Shown: in pieces, positions 41,845 to 51,956 of the stretch
Layout: each line of letters starts with the position of its first letter
Position numbering within the stretch: position 1 is the stretch's first letter
NCBI GenBank assembly: GCA_019359615.1
Contig: JAHHHA010000006.1
Location: forward strand, 124,001-188,000
Reading direction: 5' to 3'
DNA from: Cyanosarcina radialis HA8281-LM2
GTDB taxonomy: Bacteria > Cyanobacteriota > Cyanobacteriia > Cyanobacteriales > CCAP-1448
Length of the DNA: 64,000 bases
Notes under the pieces: model-generated
What the model was told of the DNA's origin: nothing
The model's input: the letters and a program-made list of their open reading frames with translations, nothing else
The model's database searches: none
Program-made: the position numbers and the translations under genes

Positions 41845-42021
41845 TCAGGAGATGCCTAATCGTTGTCGGGCTTCTGCTAGTGACAGCCGTTTAGAAGATT
41901 GCGATCGCTTTGCCAAAAAATCCATAAATTCTTGATTTTGACTTAGAAGTTCGACTTCAGCAGCTAAATCATCGACACCAGAAAAAACCAATCCTGTGCC
42001 ATCTAAATTTTCTCGTTCCAT
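41845..42021 (-). CDS. Short antitoxin-like protein, 58 residues
   Basis: A reverse-strand frame encoding MERENLDGTGLVFSGVDDLA, then AEVELLSQNQEFMDFLAKRS and QSSKRLSLAEARQRLGIS. The pattern N-x-EFMxFL followed by SLxEARxxLGI at the end is typical of short cyanobacterial antitoxin-like proteins that precede PIN or RelE toxins. No toxin frame follows; the downstream DNA has stops in all relevant frames, so this is an orphan. A decayed copy lies at 38160-38275. Confidence 0.65.
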   Translation of the reverse strand: MERENLDGTGLVFSGVDDLAAEVELLSQNQEFMDFLAKRSQSSKRLSLAEARQRLGIS

Positions 42022-42034
42022 TGGTTAATTGGAG

Positions 42035-42095
42035 TAGATTTAGCCCGCGCAGGCGGGCTTTGTTTGTATAGCCGCGAATTCATTCGCCAGGGAAA
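42035..42095. repeat. Cyanobacterial palindromic repeat (AGCCCGCGCAGGCGGGCT type)
   Basis: Inverted relative to the unit at 24066. It contains AGCCCGCGCAGGCGGGCT, TTGTATAGCCGCG, GCGAATTCATTCGC and AGGGAAATTCCCT, i.e. three hairpins. It lies just before the 3' end of the convergent-side gltB gene. Confidence 0.75.
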
Positions 42096-42099
42096 TTCC

Positions 42100-45000
42100 C
42101 TAGCTCCCACCAATGCGGGCAACATCGGTAGCATTCGCTTCAAACGCCGCCGCCATCGCCTCATCGCCACTCAAACCAGATGCTAAGGCATTATTTAACG
42201 CTTGCAGCACTCGCTTGTAATCTCTCGGCATCACCTTGACGAACTTCGACACCATTTCTTCCCAGTTAGCCAGAACCTTAGCTGCTTTCTTACTTCCGGT
42301 ATAATCGGCGTGGTTCTGAATCATCTGGCGAACTATGCTGATATCTTCTTCATCCAAGGGTTCGAGATCTGCCATCTGCGTGTTGCAACGAGTGGCAAAA
42401 TCACCTACTTCATCCAAGATGTAGGCAACGCCGCCACTCATTCCCGCTGCAAAGTTGCGTCCAGTGGAACCCAAAACTACGACTTTACCGCCCGTCATGT
42501 ATTCGCAAGCGTGATCGCCTACAGCTTCAACTACTGTATTTACCCCAGAGTTGCGAACGCAAAACCGTTCCCCAGCTACGCCGGAGATATAAGCTTCGCC
42601 GCTGGTAGCACCGTAGAAGGCCACGTTACCGATGATGATGTTTTCCTCGGCGACAAAGGTGGAAACTGCTGGAGGATAGACGATAATTTTGCCGCCGCCC
42701 AATCCTTTGCCCAGGTAGTCGTTGGCATCCCCTTCGAGTTCTAGGGTGACACCCTTGGGAACGAACGCGCCAAAACTTTGGCCCGCACTACCTTGGAAAT
42801 GCAAGTGGACGGTATTATCTGGTAAACCTTGCCAGTGGCGCTTGGTGATTTCGTTGCCCAAAATCGTCCCGACGACGCGATTGGTATTTTTAATCGGCAA
42901 AGTGGCTTTTACGGGTTCGCCGTTCTCAATAGCGGGCTGGCACAAATCCAGCAACACCGTCATATCGAGGGATTTCTCTAACCCGTGATCTTGGGGAATC
43001 TGGCAGTAACGGCCGACTTCCGGCGCGACTTCCGGTTGGTAGAGGATGGGAGAAAGATCGATTCCTTTGGCTTTCCAATGAGCGATCGCTTGTTTTGGTT
43101 CTAGCAGATCGGTACGCCCCACCATTTCGTTCAGGGTGCGGAAACCTAGTTGGGCCATGATTTCCCGCACTTCTTGAGCGATGAATTCCATGAAGTTGAC
43201 GGTGTGGGCTGGATCGCCCGTGAAACTCTCGCGCAGCAAGGGGTTCTGAGTAGCAATCCCTGCCGGACAAGTATTCAGGTGGCAAACCCGCATCATAATA
43301 CAGCCCAAAGTCACCAGGGGCGCAGTGGAAAAACCAAATTCTTCTGCACCGAGTAAGGCCGCGATGACGACATCTCGCCCCGTTTTCATTTGACCGTCGG
43401 TTTCGACTACAATTCGGCTGCGGAGGTTGTTCAATACTAGGGTTTGGTGAGTTTCAGCCAGTCCCAGTTCCCAAGGCAACCCGGCGTGTTTGATCGAAGT
43501 TTGGGGAGATGCACCCGTACCGCCGTCGTGTCCGGAAATTAACACCACATCGGCGTGGGCCTTTGCTACTCCAGCGGCGATCGTCCCTACCCCAACTTCC
43601 GAAACCAATTTGACGTTAATCCGCGCCTGACGGTTGGCGTTCTTCAAGTCGTGGATTAGTTCTGCCAGATCTTCGATCGAGTAGATATCGTGGTGCGGTG
43701 GGGGAGAGATCAATCCCACCCCTGGAGTCGAGTGCCGAACTTTGGCAATCCAGGGATACACTTTTTTACCCGGTAGCTGTCCGCCTTCTCCCGGTTTTGC
43801 TCCTTGTGCCATCTTGATTTGCAGTTCCCTAGCTTGCGATAAGTACAAGCTGGTAACGCCAAACCGTCCCGATGCTACTTGTTTGATGGCGCTGTTCTTC
43901 GAGTCGCCGCGATCGTTCGTCCAGGTATAGCGATCCGGATCTTCCCCACCTTCACCAGTATTGGATTTGCCGCCGATCCGGTTCATCGCGATCGCTAAAC
44001 TTTCGTGGGCTTCTTTCGAGATCGAACCGTAACTCATCGCCCCAGTTTTGAAGCGTTTGGTAATCGACTCGATCGGTTCTACTTCGTCAATGGGGACTGG
44101 TTCGCGCGATTTCAATTGCAGCAGCCCGCGCAGGGTGAAAAACTTGTGATTTTGTTCGTTCACCAGGGCGGAGTATTTTTTAAATAGCTCGTAGTCGCCC
44201 GTTCTCACTGCTTTTTGCAAGGTGTGAATCGTTTCTGGGCTGAATAGGTGCGCCTCGCCTTCCTTGCGCCACTGGTATTCGCCGCCAACATCCAGGGTGT
44301 GCCCGTTACCTGGGCGATCGTTAAACGCATGGGTATGGCGTAAAATCGCTTCTTGGGCAATCACTTCCAAATCCGCACCCTCAATGCGAGATGCCGTCCA
44401 AGTGAAGTATTTATTGATAACGGCGCGGTTGAGTCCGATCGCCTCGAAAATCTGCGCCCCTCGATAGCTTTGAATGGTAGAAATCCCAATCTTAGAAGCA
44501 ATCTTGACTACTCCCTTAGTGGCAGCTTTAATGTAATTTTTACAAGCAGTCTTGAATTCGACGTTGACTATCAAGCCTTCATGAATTGCATCCCCGATCG
44601 TCTCGAATGCCAGATAGGGGTTAATAGCACCGCAGCCGTAGCCGATTAGAACGGCGAAATGATGTACTTCGCGTGGTTCGCCGGATTCTAAAACTAAACC
44701 AACTCTCGTCCGTGTGCCTTGGCGGATTAAGTGATGGTGCAGTCCCGAAACTGCCAGTAATGCTGGAATGGGGGCGTTATTTGCGTCCATGCCTCGATCG
44801 CTCAAGATAACAATGTTCACCCCATCAGCGATCGCTCGATCTGCTCGATCGAAAATCCCTTCCATTGAGGCTTCCAGCCCTTTTACCCCAGCTTTGGGGT
44901 CGAACAGAATGGGAATGGTAATTGACTTAAATTGCCCCTGCTTAATATGTTTGAGCTTCGCTAGTTCCTCGTTGGTGAGGATCGGAGTTTTTAACTCGAT

Positions 45001-46698
45001 CAGGTGACAGCTTTCCGGTTCGGGTTTGAGCAAGTTGCGTTCCGAGCCGATAGTAGTTTCCGCCGAGGTAATAATCTCTTCGCGAATGGAATCGATCGGC
45101 GGGTTGGTGACTTGAGCGAATAGCTGCTGGAAGTAATCGTAAAGCAGTTTCGGGCGATCGGAGAGGACGGCTAAAGGCGTATCCGAACCCATGGAACCGA
45201 TCGCTTCCACTCCATCTCGCGCCATGGGAGTCAGCAGCAGGCGCAATTCCTCAAAGGTGTATCCGAATGCCATTTGTCGCTGGATGGTGGAGGCAAAATA
45301 CCCTGTAGATATTCCAGGAAGAGTCTCTACGGGTTCCTCCTTCACCTGGGCCAGTTCGATCATGTGTTCTTCGATCCACTGGCGGTAGGGATGGGCTTTG
45401 ACGATCTGATTTTTGATCTCTTCATCAGAAATAATTCGCCCTTCTTCAATATTCACCAAGAACATCCGTCCCGGTTGCAGCCTGCCTTTCAACGCTACCC
45501 GTTCCGGTTCGATCGGTAACACTCCGGCTTCCGATGCCATGATTACTAAATCGTCTTTGGTGACGTAGTAGCGCGAGGGACGCAAACCATTGCGATCGAG
45601 GACTGCCCCAATTGTATTGCCGTCAGTAAAAGCGATCGAGGCCGGACCGTCCCAAGGTTCCATCAAACAAGAATGATACTCGTAGAACGCCTTTTTCTCG
45701 TCGCTCATCGACTCGTGGGCCGTCCACGGTTCGGGAATCATCATCATTACGGTATGGGGAAGCGATCGCCCTGCCAGTACCATTAGTTCCAAGGCATTAT
45801 CGAAAATCAGCGAGTCGCTGCCTTCCACGTTGATAACTGGCTGAATCTTCTTGATATCTTCGCCGAACAACTCCGACTCAAACATCGACTGCCGCGCCTG
45901 CATCCAGTTAATATTGCCCCGCAGAGTATTGATTTCGCCGTTGTGGGCGATGTAGCGATAGGGGTGGGCGCGTTCCCAACTGGGGAAAGTGTTCGTACTG
46001 AAGCGGGAATGCACTAACGCCAAGGCACTCTCGAACTCTGGATCGCGCAAGTCGGGATAATACTCTCCTACTTGGGCTGGCATCAACATCCCTTTGTAGA
46101 CGATCGTTCGACTCGATAAGCTTGATGGATACCAAAAGGTGTCGCCCTCTGGTTTGTGAATCTCGTTATGCGCCAGCTTGCGGATGACGTAAAGTTTGCG
46201 CTCGAACGCCTCCTCATCTATTTTGGGATTCCGTTCGACAAAAACCTGCTGCATGAACGGTTCGCTGGCTTTAGCCGTGTCTCCTAACGAGGAATTATCT
46301 GTCGGCACGTCTCGCCAACCGAGAACCTTTTGCCCTTCCTCTGCTACAACTCGTTCAAAAATTTTCCGACTTTGCTCCCGCCTCGCTGGATCTGGGGAAG
46401 TGTAGATCGACCCTACCCCATATCTTCCTGGTTCTGGCAGGCTGATGTTCTCTGCCGCCGCCACCTTCTGCATGAACTTATGCGGGATCTGAAGTAAAAT
46501 CCCCGCACCGTCTCCCGTATTCGGTTCGCAACCGCACGCCCCTCTATGGTCGAGATTCAACAAGATAGTCAGGGCTTGCTCTACTATTTCGTGCGACTTC
46601 TTCCCCTTCATGTGGACGATGAATCCTACGCCACAGGCATCGCGCTCGAATTGGGGATCGTATAGACCTTGTTTGGTTGGTACTTGGCGGCTGTTCAT
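42100..46698 (-). CDS. gltB: Glutamate synthase large subunit, GltB type
   Basis: A 1532-residue glutamate synthase that transfers the glutamine amide to 2-oxoglutarate. The N-terminal Ntn amidotransferase nucleophile is Cys22 in [12 protein letters not shown] after a short propeptide. The FMN domain has [20 protein letters not shown] and [16 protein letters not shown]; the 3Fe-4S cysteines are in [15 protein letters not shown]; the C-terminal GXGXG beta-helix is present. [12 protein letters not shown] and [13 protein letters not shown] favour the NAD(P)H-dependent GltB class over ferredoxin-GOGAT (MSFGAxSREAHE, CHTNNCPVG). The start at 46698 is preferred; an ATG at 46740 lies in heptad repeat DNA. 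No gltD adjacent. Confidence 0.93.
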   Translation of the reverse strand: MNSRQVPTKQGLYDPQFERDACGVGFIVHMKGKKSHEIVEQALTILLNLDHRGACGCEPNTGDGAGILLQIPHKFMQKVAAAENISLPEPGRYGVGSIYTSPDPARREQSRKIFERVVAEEGQKVLGWRDVPTDNSSLGDTAKASEPFMQQVFVERNPKIDEEAFERKLYVIRKLAHNEIHKPEGDTFWYPSSLSSRTIVYKGMLMPAQVGEYYPDLRDPEFESALALVHSRFSTNTFPSWERAHPYRYIAHNGEINTLRGNINWMQARQSMFESELFGEDIKKIQPVINVEGSDSLIFDNALELMVLAGRSLPHTVMMMIPEPWTAHESMSDEKKAFYEYHSCLMEPWDGPASIAFTDGNTIGAVLDRNGLRPSRYYVTKDDLVIMASEAGVLPIEPERVALKGRLQPGRMFLVNIEEGRIISDEEIKNQIVKAHPYRQWIEEHMIELAQVKEEPVETLPGISTGYFASTIQRQMAFGYTFEELRLLLTPMARDGVEAIGSMGSDTPLAVLSDRPKLLYDYFQQLFAQVTNPPIDSIREEIITSAETTIGSERNLLKPEPESCHLIELKTPILTNEELAKLKHIKQGQFKSITIPILFDPKAGVKGLEASMEGIFDRADRAIADGVNIVILSDRGMDANNAPIPALLAVSGLHHHLIRQGTRTRVGLVLESGEPREVHHFAVLIGYGCGAINPYLAFETIGDAIHEGLIVNVEFKTACKNYIKAATKGVVKIASKIGISTIQSYRGAQIFEAIGLNRAVINKYFTWTASRIEGADLEVIAQEAILRHTHAFNDRPGNGHTLDVGGEYQWRKEGEAHLFSPETIHTLQKAVRTGDYELFKKYSALVNEQNHKFFTLRGLLQLKSREPVPIDEVEPIESITKRFKTGAMSYGSISKEAHESLAIAMNRIGGKSNTGEGGEDPDRYTWTNDRGDSKNSAIKQVASGRFGVTSLYLSQARELQIKMAQGAKPGEGGQLPGKKVYPWIAKVRHSTPGVGLISPPPHHDIYSIEDLAELIHDLKNANRQARINVKLVSEVGVGTIAAGVAKAHADVVLISGHDGGTGASPQTSIKHAGLPWELGLAETHQTLVLNNLRSRIVVETDGQMKTGRDVVIAALLGAEEFGFSTAPLVTLGCIMMRVCHLNTCPAGIATQNPLLRESFTGDPAHTVNFMEFIAQEVREIMAQLGFRTLNEMVGRTDLLEPKQAIAHWKAKGIDLSPILYQPEVAPEVGRYCQIPQDHGLEKSLDMTVLLDLCQPAIENGEPVKATLPIKNTNRVVGTILGNEITKRHWQGLPDNTVHLHFQGSAGQSFGAFVPKGVTLELEGDANDYLGKGLGGGKIIVYPPAVSTFVAEENIIIGNVAFYGATSGEAYISGVAGERFCVRNSGVNTVVEAVGDHACEYMTGGKVVVLGSTGRNFAAGMSGGVAYILDEVGDFATRCNTQMADLEPLDEEDISIVRQMIQNHADYTGSKKAAKVLANWEEMVSKFVKVMPRDYKRVLQALNNALASGLSGDEAMAAAFEANATDVARIGGS

Positions 46699-47174
46699 GT
46701 TAAGACAGGAGTTCAGAAGTTCAGGAGTTCGGCAGTTCAAGAGTTTGGGAGTTCAGAAGAGGAACTTCTACTTCCCTCTTTTTATAGCTATTTATAGCTA
46801 TTTTAGATTCTCTAACGCTCGATGGCGATCGAGATCGGTTCTTAAGAAAATTATCAGATCCAAGAGATCGCATCTTAACTTGAGTTTCGCGGTTTGGAAC
46901 GATAGGTTTGCAAAATTTTGACAGCGATTTAAAATGAGAATAAATGAGAATAATCGAGCGAGAGTTTACGGCGAAAACCTATTTTTACAGAAAGAAATCC
47001 CAATTTTAGAGTCAAACGCGGGCAAACTATTGTAAAGACGGTAACTGTCGATTTCTTGCCGAGCGTAACTGTATCTTGCTTGACGAATTTCTCCGAGAAA
47101 TCGTGGTAAATACGATTGAGACAGCGATCGTATTCGTAAGAGTCATCTGAATAGTGTAACTAGGAGTAAATACT
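46699..47174. other. Divergent upstream region of gltB and the 69-residue gene
   Basis: 476 bases. Near gltB are GAGTTCAGAAGTTCAG heptad units (46703-46758) and TTTATAGCTATTTATAGCTA (46789-46803). A TTTCTCCGAGAAAT hairpin is at 47090-47103. I looked for NtcA-type GTA-N8-TAC sites and found none that fit exactly. AGGAG precedes the small gene at 47175. Confidence 0.5.
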
Positions 47175-47384
47175 ATGTCCATCTCTCCTGAAAGTGTGTA
47201 CAAAAATCTTAAACTACTCGAACAAGTAGATACTAGTAGTAGTGCATTGTATCGAGAACTGGCTCAAGAAACGCTAGCCGATCCAGAAGTAAGTTTGGGA
47301 TGGCGCGAGGCCATTGCCGATCGCCTCAACGATGCCAACCATCTCCTGGGAGTGCGGACGACAGGCGGTAACGATAGTTATTAG
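47175..47384 (+). CDS. Small soluble protein, 69 residues, unknown
   Basis: The protein starts MSISPESVYKNLKLLEQVDT and continues with an acidic helical segment (YRELAQETLADPEVSLGW) and REAIADRLNDANHLLG. It has no membrane span. AGGAG lies 10 bases before the ATG, which supports expression. The family is not recognised; it may be a lineage-specific small regulatory protein. The MITE copy 3 follows it at 47439. Confidence 0.6.
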   Translation: MSISPESVYKNLKLLEQVDTSSSALYRELAQETLADPEVSLGWREAIADRLNDANHLLGVRTTGGNDSY

Positions 47385-47438
47385 AGAGATCCAACAATTA
47401 AGAGGCAGGCAGGAGAAATCAAGGGGCAGACAGGATGC

Positions 47439-47650
47439 CATTGGTGTCAACTTAACGGTCAAAAGCTTCATCCGACAGGGATTTTGAACCCCTGTCGGAT
47501 GAAGCTAAAGTCCTCGCTCAGAGGACTAACTGTAGTCAAGGTAGTCCATTGAAATGGACTTGTGCTATTAGCCAGAGGTTTTCAACCTCTGGCGGAGATG
47601 GCTGAAACCCATGATTTAGCAACGGTTATAGCCTTAACTTGACACCTATG
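47439..47650. mobile_element. MITE-like element, copy 3, with exact 9-bp target duplication
   Basis: 212 bp bounded by CATTGGTGTCAACTTAA and the inverse TTAACTTGACACCTATG. ACAGGATGC flanks both sides (47430-47438 and 47651-47659). The interior hairpins correspond to those of copy 1 (GTCCTCGCTCAGAGGAC, GTCCATTGAAATGGAC, CCAGAGGTTTTCAACCTCTGG), with compensating changes that keep the stems. Confidence 0.88.
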
Positions 47651-47779
47651 ACAGGATGCCTACCCCACAATAATTGTCTACTAAACAGGACTTTCACCGC
47701 CTGCATTCCTACAGAGGGTTGATATAACATCTCTACTCCAAACTTCAGCATTCACAGCAGTTTGGATTGGCATAGCTTT

Positions 47780-47815
47780 TGTGGGATAGCCCACTTTAGC
47801 TGTCCCTGCCCCACT
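47780..47815. repeat. TTGTGGGATAGCCC repeat
   Basis: TTTTGTGGGATAGCCCACTTTAGCTGTCCC-type unit ending at the 3' end of the Kir gene. Related units are at 13609, 29563 (inside MITE copy 2) and 54597. Confidence 0.55.
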
Positions 47816-48705
47816 TACGATCGAATGGGGACGAAATCGTGAAAGCGGGTGTAATCGATCGCGCGTCGTCCTTCTGGGGTACGCGACAGGATATCGACAA
47901 ATCGCATATTCCACATAATTTCCTGGGCAGTATAAGAATGGCGAGAGTGGACGATTTGAGAAACCGTCTCGTCAATGCCTGTCATCGTGACTACGATCTC
48001 AGCTTCTTGTTCTGCTATAGTTTCGGGAGTCATCCCATAAAGAGGACTGCGTGGATCGATCGGGTGCATTACCGTCCAGGTGAAAGCAAAAACAGGCGTT
48101 CGCTGGCGAACTAACGGCAAATCGTGGAACCGACGCATGAACTGCCCTTCTGCTGTCACCTCGTTTCGCACCAGAGTTACAGTCATTTGAGCTTCGACAA
48201 TTAGATTCCGACGCTCGTTAGCCACCCGAAACATCAACGTCTGCACTCGATCGTAAGGCGCAATGATGGCGACGCGACTGAATAACACCCTAGCCGATGG
48301 CATCGAAAACCTAGCAAAGGCCAAGCCAGTCACCATTGCTACTCCCAATAGTCCTACCAAAGCTTCCACCGTGACGATCGCATTGGCATAATCAGTCTGG
48401 GGAAACATCGAGCCGTAGCCGATAGTGGCCATCGTTTGCACGCTGAAAAAGAAAGCATCGGTAAAAGAACCAGGACGGGCGTTTTGGATGCAATCTCCAC
48501 CAGCAAGGTAGGCGATCGCAAACAAGGTATTGGATATTAGATACAGCAGGCTCACCAGCAGCAGAAACGTCGTCCAAGAAAGAGTCAGCAACAAATGATA
48601 TAAATCGCTCCAGCTAAATCGAGGCAACCCTTTGCGGATAGTGCTAACTTGTCCGTCTCGATTCAACCAGCGCCCTGTAGGGGACGGACGATGTTTTTTC
48701 CTCAT
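47815..48705 (-). CDS. Inward-rectifier-type potassium channel (KirBac)
   Basis: A 296-residue channel subunit. After a basic N-terminus come the slide-helix region (FSWSDLYHLLLTLSWTTFLL), outer helix, the pore loop with selectivity filter TMATIGYGSMFPQ and the inner helix (VTVEALVGLLGVAMVTGLAF). The C-terminal immunoglobulin-like domain (VLFSRVAIIAPYDRVQTLMF onward) forms the cytoplasmic gate, as in KirBac. Tetrameric potassium conduction is inferred from the family. Intact and full length. It is divergent from rpsO. Confidence 0.92.
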   Translation of the reverse strand: MRKKHRPSPTGRWLNRDGQVSTIRKGLPRFSWSDLYHLLLTLSWTTFLLLVSLLYLISNTLFAIAYLAGGDCIQNARPGSFTDAFFFSVQTMATIGYGSMFPQTDYANAIVTVEALVGLLGVAMVTGLAFARFSMPSARVLFSRVAIIAPYDRVQTLMFRVANERRNLIVEAQMTVTLVRNEVTAEGQFMRRFHDLPLVRQRTPVFAFTWTVMHPIDPRSPLYGMTPETIAEQEAEIVVTMTGIDETVSQIVHSRHSYTAQEIMWNMRFVDILSRTPEGRRAIDYTRFHDFVPIRS

Positions 48706-48796
48706 GGATTTTTAGTTGTAGTTTGATGCGATCGGGCAAGTGCTAGGATCGAGGCAATAGTGGTATCATAGTAAACTGCTGTAATCGATCGCGTCT

Positions 48797-49066
48797 ATGC
48801 CTTTAACACCACAACGCAAACAAGAACTCATCAAAGATTACCAAGTTCACGAGACTGACACTGGCTCGACTGAATTGCAAGTCGCCATGCTCACCGAACG
48901 GATCGTTCGCCTGAGCGCCCATTTGAAGAATAACAATAACGATCATTCCTCGCGGCGCGGTCTGCTACAAATGATCGGTCAGCGAAAGCGCCTGCTAGCA
49001 TATATCCAAAAGCACGATCGCGATCGCTATAGACCGTTAATCGAACGTCTGGGAATTCGGGGATAA
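48797..49066 (+). CDS. rpsO: 30S ribosomal protein S15
   Basis: S15, 89 residues, binds the central domain of 16S rRNA. The sequence [60 protein letters not shown] and [16 protein letters not shown] covers all conserved S15 blocks. Full length. S15 often represses its own mRNA through a leader pseudoknot; no obvious one was identified in the 90 bases upstream. Confidence 0.97.
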   Translation: MPLTPQRKQELIKDYQVHETDTGSTELQVAMLTERIVRLSAHLKNNNNDHSSRRGLLQMIGQRKRLLAYIQKHDRDRYRPLIERLGIRG

Positions 49067-49331
49067 ATTGACTAGAAGTTCAGAAGTTCAGGAGTTCAGA
49101 AGTTCAGGAGTAGAGAATTTTAGGAAGTCAGAATAATTCTTGCCTCTATAAAAAGTGAAATTCTGAAGACTGTTTGAGAGCAATAGTTTAAGTCCTAGAG
49201 CTAAAAATTCCGATCGAGCGACTCTGCTTCTAATAGCTTTTAAATCCCCTTCTCAAAATATTCTGAACTTCTGTTGGCGTAGCCTGCGCTCGGCGCATAC
49301 TTCTGTATTCTGAACTCCTTTTAAAAAATCT

Positions 49332-49811
49332 ATGCCTGCCAAACGAAAAGCCGATCGAACTTCTGCTGACAGTAAGGATAAGGGACGTTTGCCGTTTGAA
49401 CCTCAACAGAAAAACTCCCAAAAAGCAGCTAATGATAAGCCAGCACCGCTGACAGCTACCAAAAATAAGAACAAAGAAAGTCAAGAAGCTAAGCAAGCCG
49501 AAATTCCTCAAGTTGTCAGCCAACGGATGATGCGACGCATGGCCTTGTTCTGCGGCGTGCCTACAACTTTGGGGATGTTAACATTTGTGGTGAGCTATAT
49601 AATAGTTAGCCACGAGTGGCTGGAATTGCCGAATTACGCCGTTCTGATTATCAGTTTAAGCTGTTTTGGCTTGGGTTTTTTGGGCTTGAGTTACGGGGTT
49701 CTATCTGCTTCTTGGGAAGAAGAAACCCCAGGTAGCCTTTTAGGATTTCGGGAGTTTGGCACTAACTGGAAGCGAACGACATCGGCCTGGCGATCGAAAA
49801 CTGAAGAATAA
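49332..49811 (+). CDS. PAM68 family membrane protein
   Basis: A 159-residue protein of the PAM68 (DUF3464) family, which helps photosystem II assembly in chloroplasts and cyanobacteria. A charged soluble N-terminus (about 75 residues, Lys/Asp/Gln-rich) precedes IPQVVSQRMMRRMALFCGVP and two membrane helices (TTLGMLTFVVSYIIVSHEWL, YAVLIISLSCFGLGFLGLSY). The C-terminal GVLSASWEEETPGSLLGFRE is the family signature. It follows rpsO on the same strand, an arrangement compatible with co-expression but separated by 265 bases with heptad repeats. Confidence 0.9.
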   Translation: MPAKRKADRTSADSKDKGRLPFEPQQKNSQKAANDKPAPLTATKNKNKESQEAKQAEIPQVVSQRMMRRMALFCGVPTTLGMLTFVVSYIIVSHEWLELPNYAVLIISLSCFGLGFLGLSYGVLSASWEEETPGSLLGFREFGTNWKRTTSAWRSKTEE

Positions 49812-49890
49812 TACTTCAAATCTGTGCCTTTCTTTTTGCTCTAAAATTCTGAACTCCTGAACTTCTGAACTCCTGAACTCCTAAAAATAT

Positions 49891-50949
49891 ATGATCGTCG
49901 TCATGAAAATTGGCTCTCCAGAAGCCGAAATCGCCCGAATTAGCTCGGAATTAGAAACTTGGGGTCTGACTCCAGAAAAAATCGTCGGCAAGCATAAGGT
50001 AGTTATCGGGTTGGTGGGCGACACTGCCGATCTCGATCCCCTACAAATGGAGGAAATTAGTCCCTGGATCGAACAAGTATTACGGGTAGAACAGCCGTTT
50101 AAACGCGCCAGTCGAGAGTTTCGCCATGGGGAAGCTAGCGAAGTGGCGATTCCGACTCCTAACGGCACAGTTTGGATCGGCGAACACCATCCAGTAGCAG
50201 TCATAGCCGGACCCTGTTCGGTAGAAAATGAAGAGATGATCGTCGAGACGGCGCGGCGGGTGAAAGCCGCTGGCGCTCATTTTCTTAGGGGTGGGGCTTA
50301 CAAACCTCGAACTTCCCCTTATGCTTTTCAAGGGCACGGCGAAAGTGCTTTGGGTTTATTAGCAGCAGCCAGGGAAGCAACTGGACTGGGAATTATTACC
50401 GAAGTGATGGATGCGGTTGATATTGAAAAGATCGCAGAAGTCGCAGATGTGCTGCAAGTAGGGGCGAGAAATATGCACAACTTCTCGTTACTAAAAAAAA
50501 TTGGCTGCCAAGACAAACCAGTGCTGCTCAAACGCGGAATGTCAGCTACGATCGAAGAATGGGTGATGGCAGCCGAGTATATCCTCGCTGCTGGCAACCC
50601 TAACGTGATTTTATGCGAACGGGGCATCCGCACGTTCGATCGCGAGTATGCCCGCAATACATTAGATTTGTCGGCGATACCCGTTTTGCGATCGCTTACT
50701 CACCTGCCAATCGCGATCGATCCCAGCCATGGAACGGGGCGAGCCGAATACGTGCCAGCAATGTCGATGGCAGCCTTAGCAGCGGGGGCCGATGCTTTGA
50801 TGATCGAAGTCCACCCCAACCCAGCTAAAGCTTTGTCTGACGGCCCTCAATCGCTGACTCCAGATCGGTTCGATCGCTTGATGACAGAATTATCCCCGAT
50901 CGGTACGACTATAGGCAGGTGGCATCGTTCTGCGGCCGTGATGGTTTAA
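49891..50949 (+). CDS. aroF: 3-deoxy-7-phosphoheptulonate synthase (DAHP synthase)
   Basis: A 352-residue DAHP synthase of the Ibeta class. It condenses phosphoenolpyruvate with erythrose 4-phosphate in the first step of aromatic amino-acid synthesis. The N-terminal 80 residues form a ferredoxin-like regulatory domain ([20 protein letters not shown]). The catalytic barrel has [60 protein letters not shown] and [10 protein letters not shown]. Feedback control through the N-terminal domain is usual for this class. An in-frame ATG at 49903 is an alternative start. Confidence 0.95.
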   Translation: MIVVMKIGSPEAEIARISSELETWGLTPEKIVGKHKVVIGLVGDTADLDPLQMEEISPWIEQVLRVEQPFKRASREFRHGEASEVAIPTPNGTVWIGEHHPVAVIAGPCSVENEEMIVETARRVKAAGAHFLRGGAYKPRTSPYAFQGHGESALGLLAAAREATGLGIITEVMDAVDIEKIAEVADVLQVGARNMHNFSLLKKIGCQDKPVLLKRGMSATIEEWVMAAEYILAAGNPNVILCERGIRTFDREYARNTLDLSAIPVLRSLTHLPIAIDPSHGTGRAEYVPAMSMAALAAGADALMIEVHPNPAKALSDGPQSLTPDRFDRLMTELSPIGTTIGRWHRSAAVMV

Positions 50950-50987
50950 TCCCAAATCGCTCTGGCTCTAGGTAAGTGCAATAAGCG

Positions 50988-51106
50988 TAGGTTGGGTTGA
51001 CGGCAGGAAACCCAACGAACCCAACCGAAATCCCTCAGATCGAATCCGGTTCCGATCTCATCCATTGCTGCCCTCACCCCCAACCCCTCTCCCAAGGGAG
51101 AGGGGA
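50988..51106. repeat. Two repeat units after the DAHP synthase gene
   Basis: A GTAGGTTGGGTTGACGGC unit with inverse AAACCCAACGAACCCAACC (50988-51024), then CCCTCACCCCCAACCCCTCT followed by CCCAAGGGAGAGGGG (51071-51106). Both are members of families seen elsewhere in the window. They lie between convergent genes. Confidence 0.7.
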
Positions 51107-51141
51107 GAAAGATAGATCTCGATCTATTGCCACGAACCCTT

Positions 51142-51771
51142 CTACTCAAGCGGTAATTGTTCTGCATCTCCTTGAATCGCTTGAGCTACTTGAGTATATC
51201 CTTTCAAAATAGCTAGATACTTAATTGCTTGCGAGATACTTTGGGCTAACAAGGTGACAAAGGCAATAATAATTACTGTTTTGATCGGTGCGCGGGGTAA
51301 ACCATCTGCATCAGGGGAGACTTCCCAAGTTCCCCAAGTGCCATCAGGCGATAAACCCCAGGATTGCAAAACTGGATCGATCGTTACCCAAATTCCCAGA
51401 ATGCAGAAGGGAATTAAAAAGAAAACAGTACCGAGAAAATCGACTAGGGCCCGCTGTTTTTCGCTCCAGTTAGCATATAAAAAATCCACCCGAACGTTAG
51501 CGCCGTGCTTGAGAATGTAGGCAAATCCCAAAAAGAACATCAGCGAAAATAAGTACCATTGCAGTTCGATTAAAGTGTTGGAGGATAGTTTCAGCCCGAT
51601 GAACCTACCAATGTATCGAGCTAAAACATTGTAGAAGCCCACGCCAACTGTGAGGATGACGATCCAAGTAGTGGAACTGCCGATGAAGTCAATGACTTTA
51701 TCGATCGCCTGCGATAGTTTTATCAGTATCCGAATAAATGAATCCAAGACGATCTCGTTTCCTGCTAGCAA
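51142..51771 (-). CDS. TRAP transporter small permease (DctQ family)
   Basis: A 209-residue four-helix membrane protein. It resembles DctQ, the small membrane subunit of TRAP uptake systems: ILTVGVGFYNVLARYIGRFI, LIELQWYLFSLMFFLGFAYI, LKHGANVRVDFLYANWSEKQ (the highly conserved NVRVD motif), and VDFLGTVFFLIPFCILGIWV. A TRAP system also needs DctM and DctP, which are not adjacent. The first residues come from a TTG start at 51771; a TTG at 51747 with AGGAA upstream is also possible. Substrate unknown. Confidence 0.85.
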   Translation of the reverse strand: MLAGNEIVLDSFIRILIKLSQAIDKVIDFIGSSTTWIVILTVGVGFYNVLARYIGRFIGLKLSSNTLIELQWYLFSLMFFLGFAYILKHGANVRVDFLYANWSEKQRALVDFLGTVFFLIPFCILGIWVTIDPVLQSWGLSPDGTWGTWEVSPDADGLPRAPIKTVIIIAFVTLLAQSISQAIKYLAILKGYTQVAQAIQGDAEQLPLE

Positions 51772-51956
51772 CTGGTTTTGGATACGATGATATCACGGAG
51801 AGGAGTTAGAGAGTGCGATCGCAGTTCTTTTCGACTATGAATAAGCTAAGGCGAGAAGTTGATGTCATCAAAAAATCTTCAGAGTCAATCGTCACATCCT
51901 TTGCGCCAGTAGTGCAAGGATCTCGATGTATTCGATCGAGATCTTTGCACTACCAA

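Noticed and set aside
42202-42744. A 180-codon plus-strand open frame opposite gltB
   Set aside because: It is antisense to a highly conserved part of gltB, lacks a ribosome site and shows no protein family features. Several similar antisense frames over gltB are composition effects.
42100-46698. Ferredoxin-dependent glutamate synthase
   Set aside because: The FMN and iron-sulfur motifs read [12 protein letters not shown] and CHLNTCPAG, closer to the NAD(P)H-type GltB.
46699-47174. NtcA site upstream of gltB
   Set aside because: No GTA-N8-TAC match was found; near matches differ at key positions.
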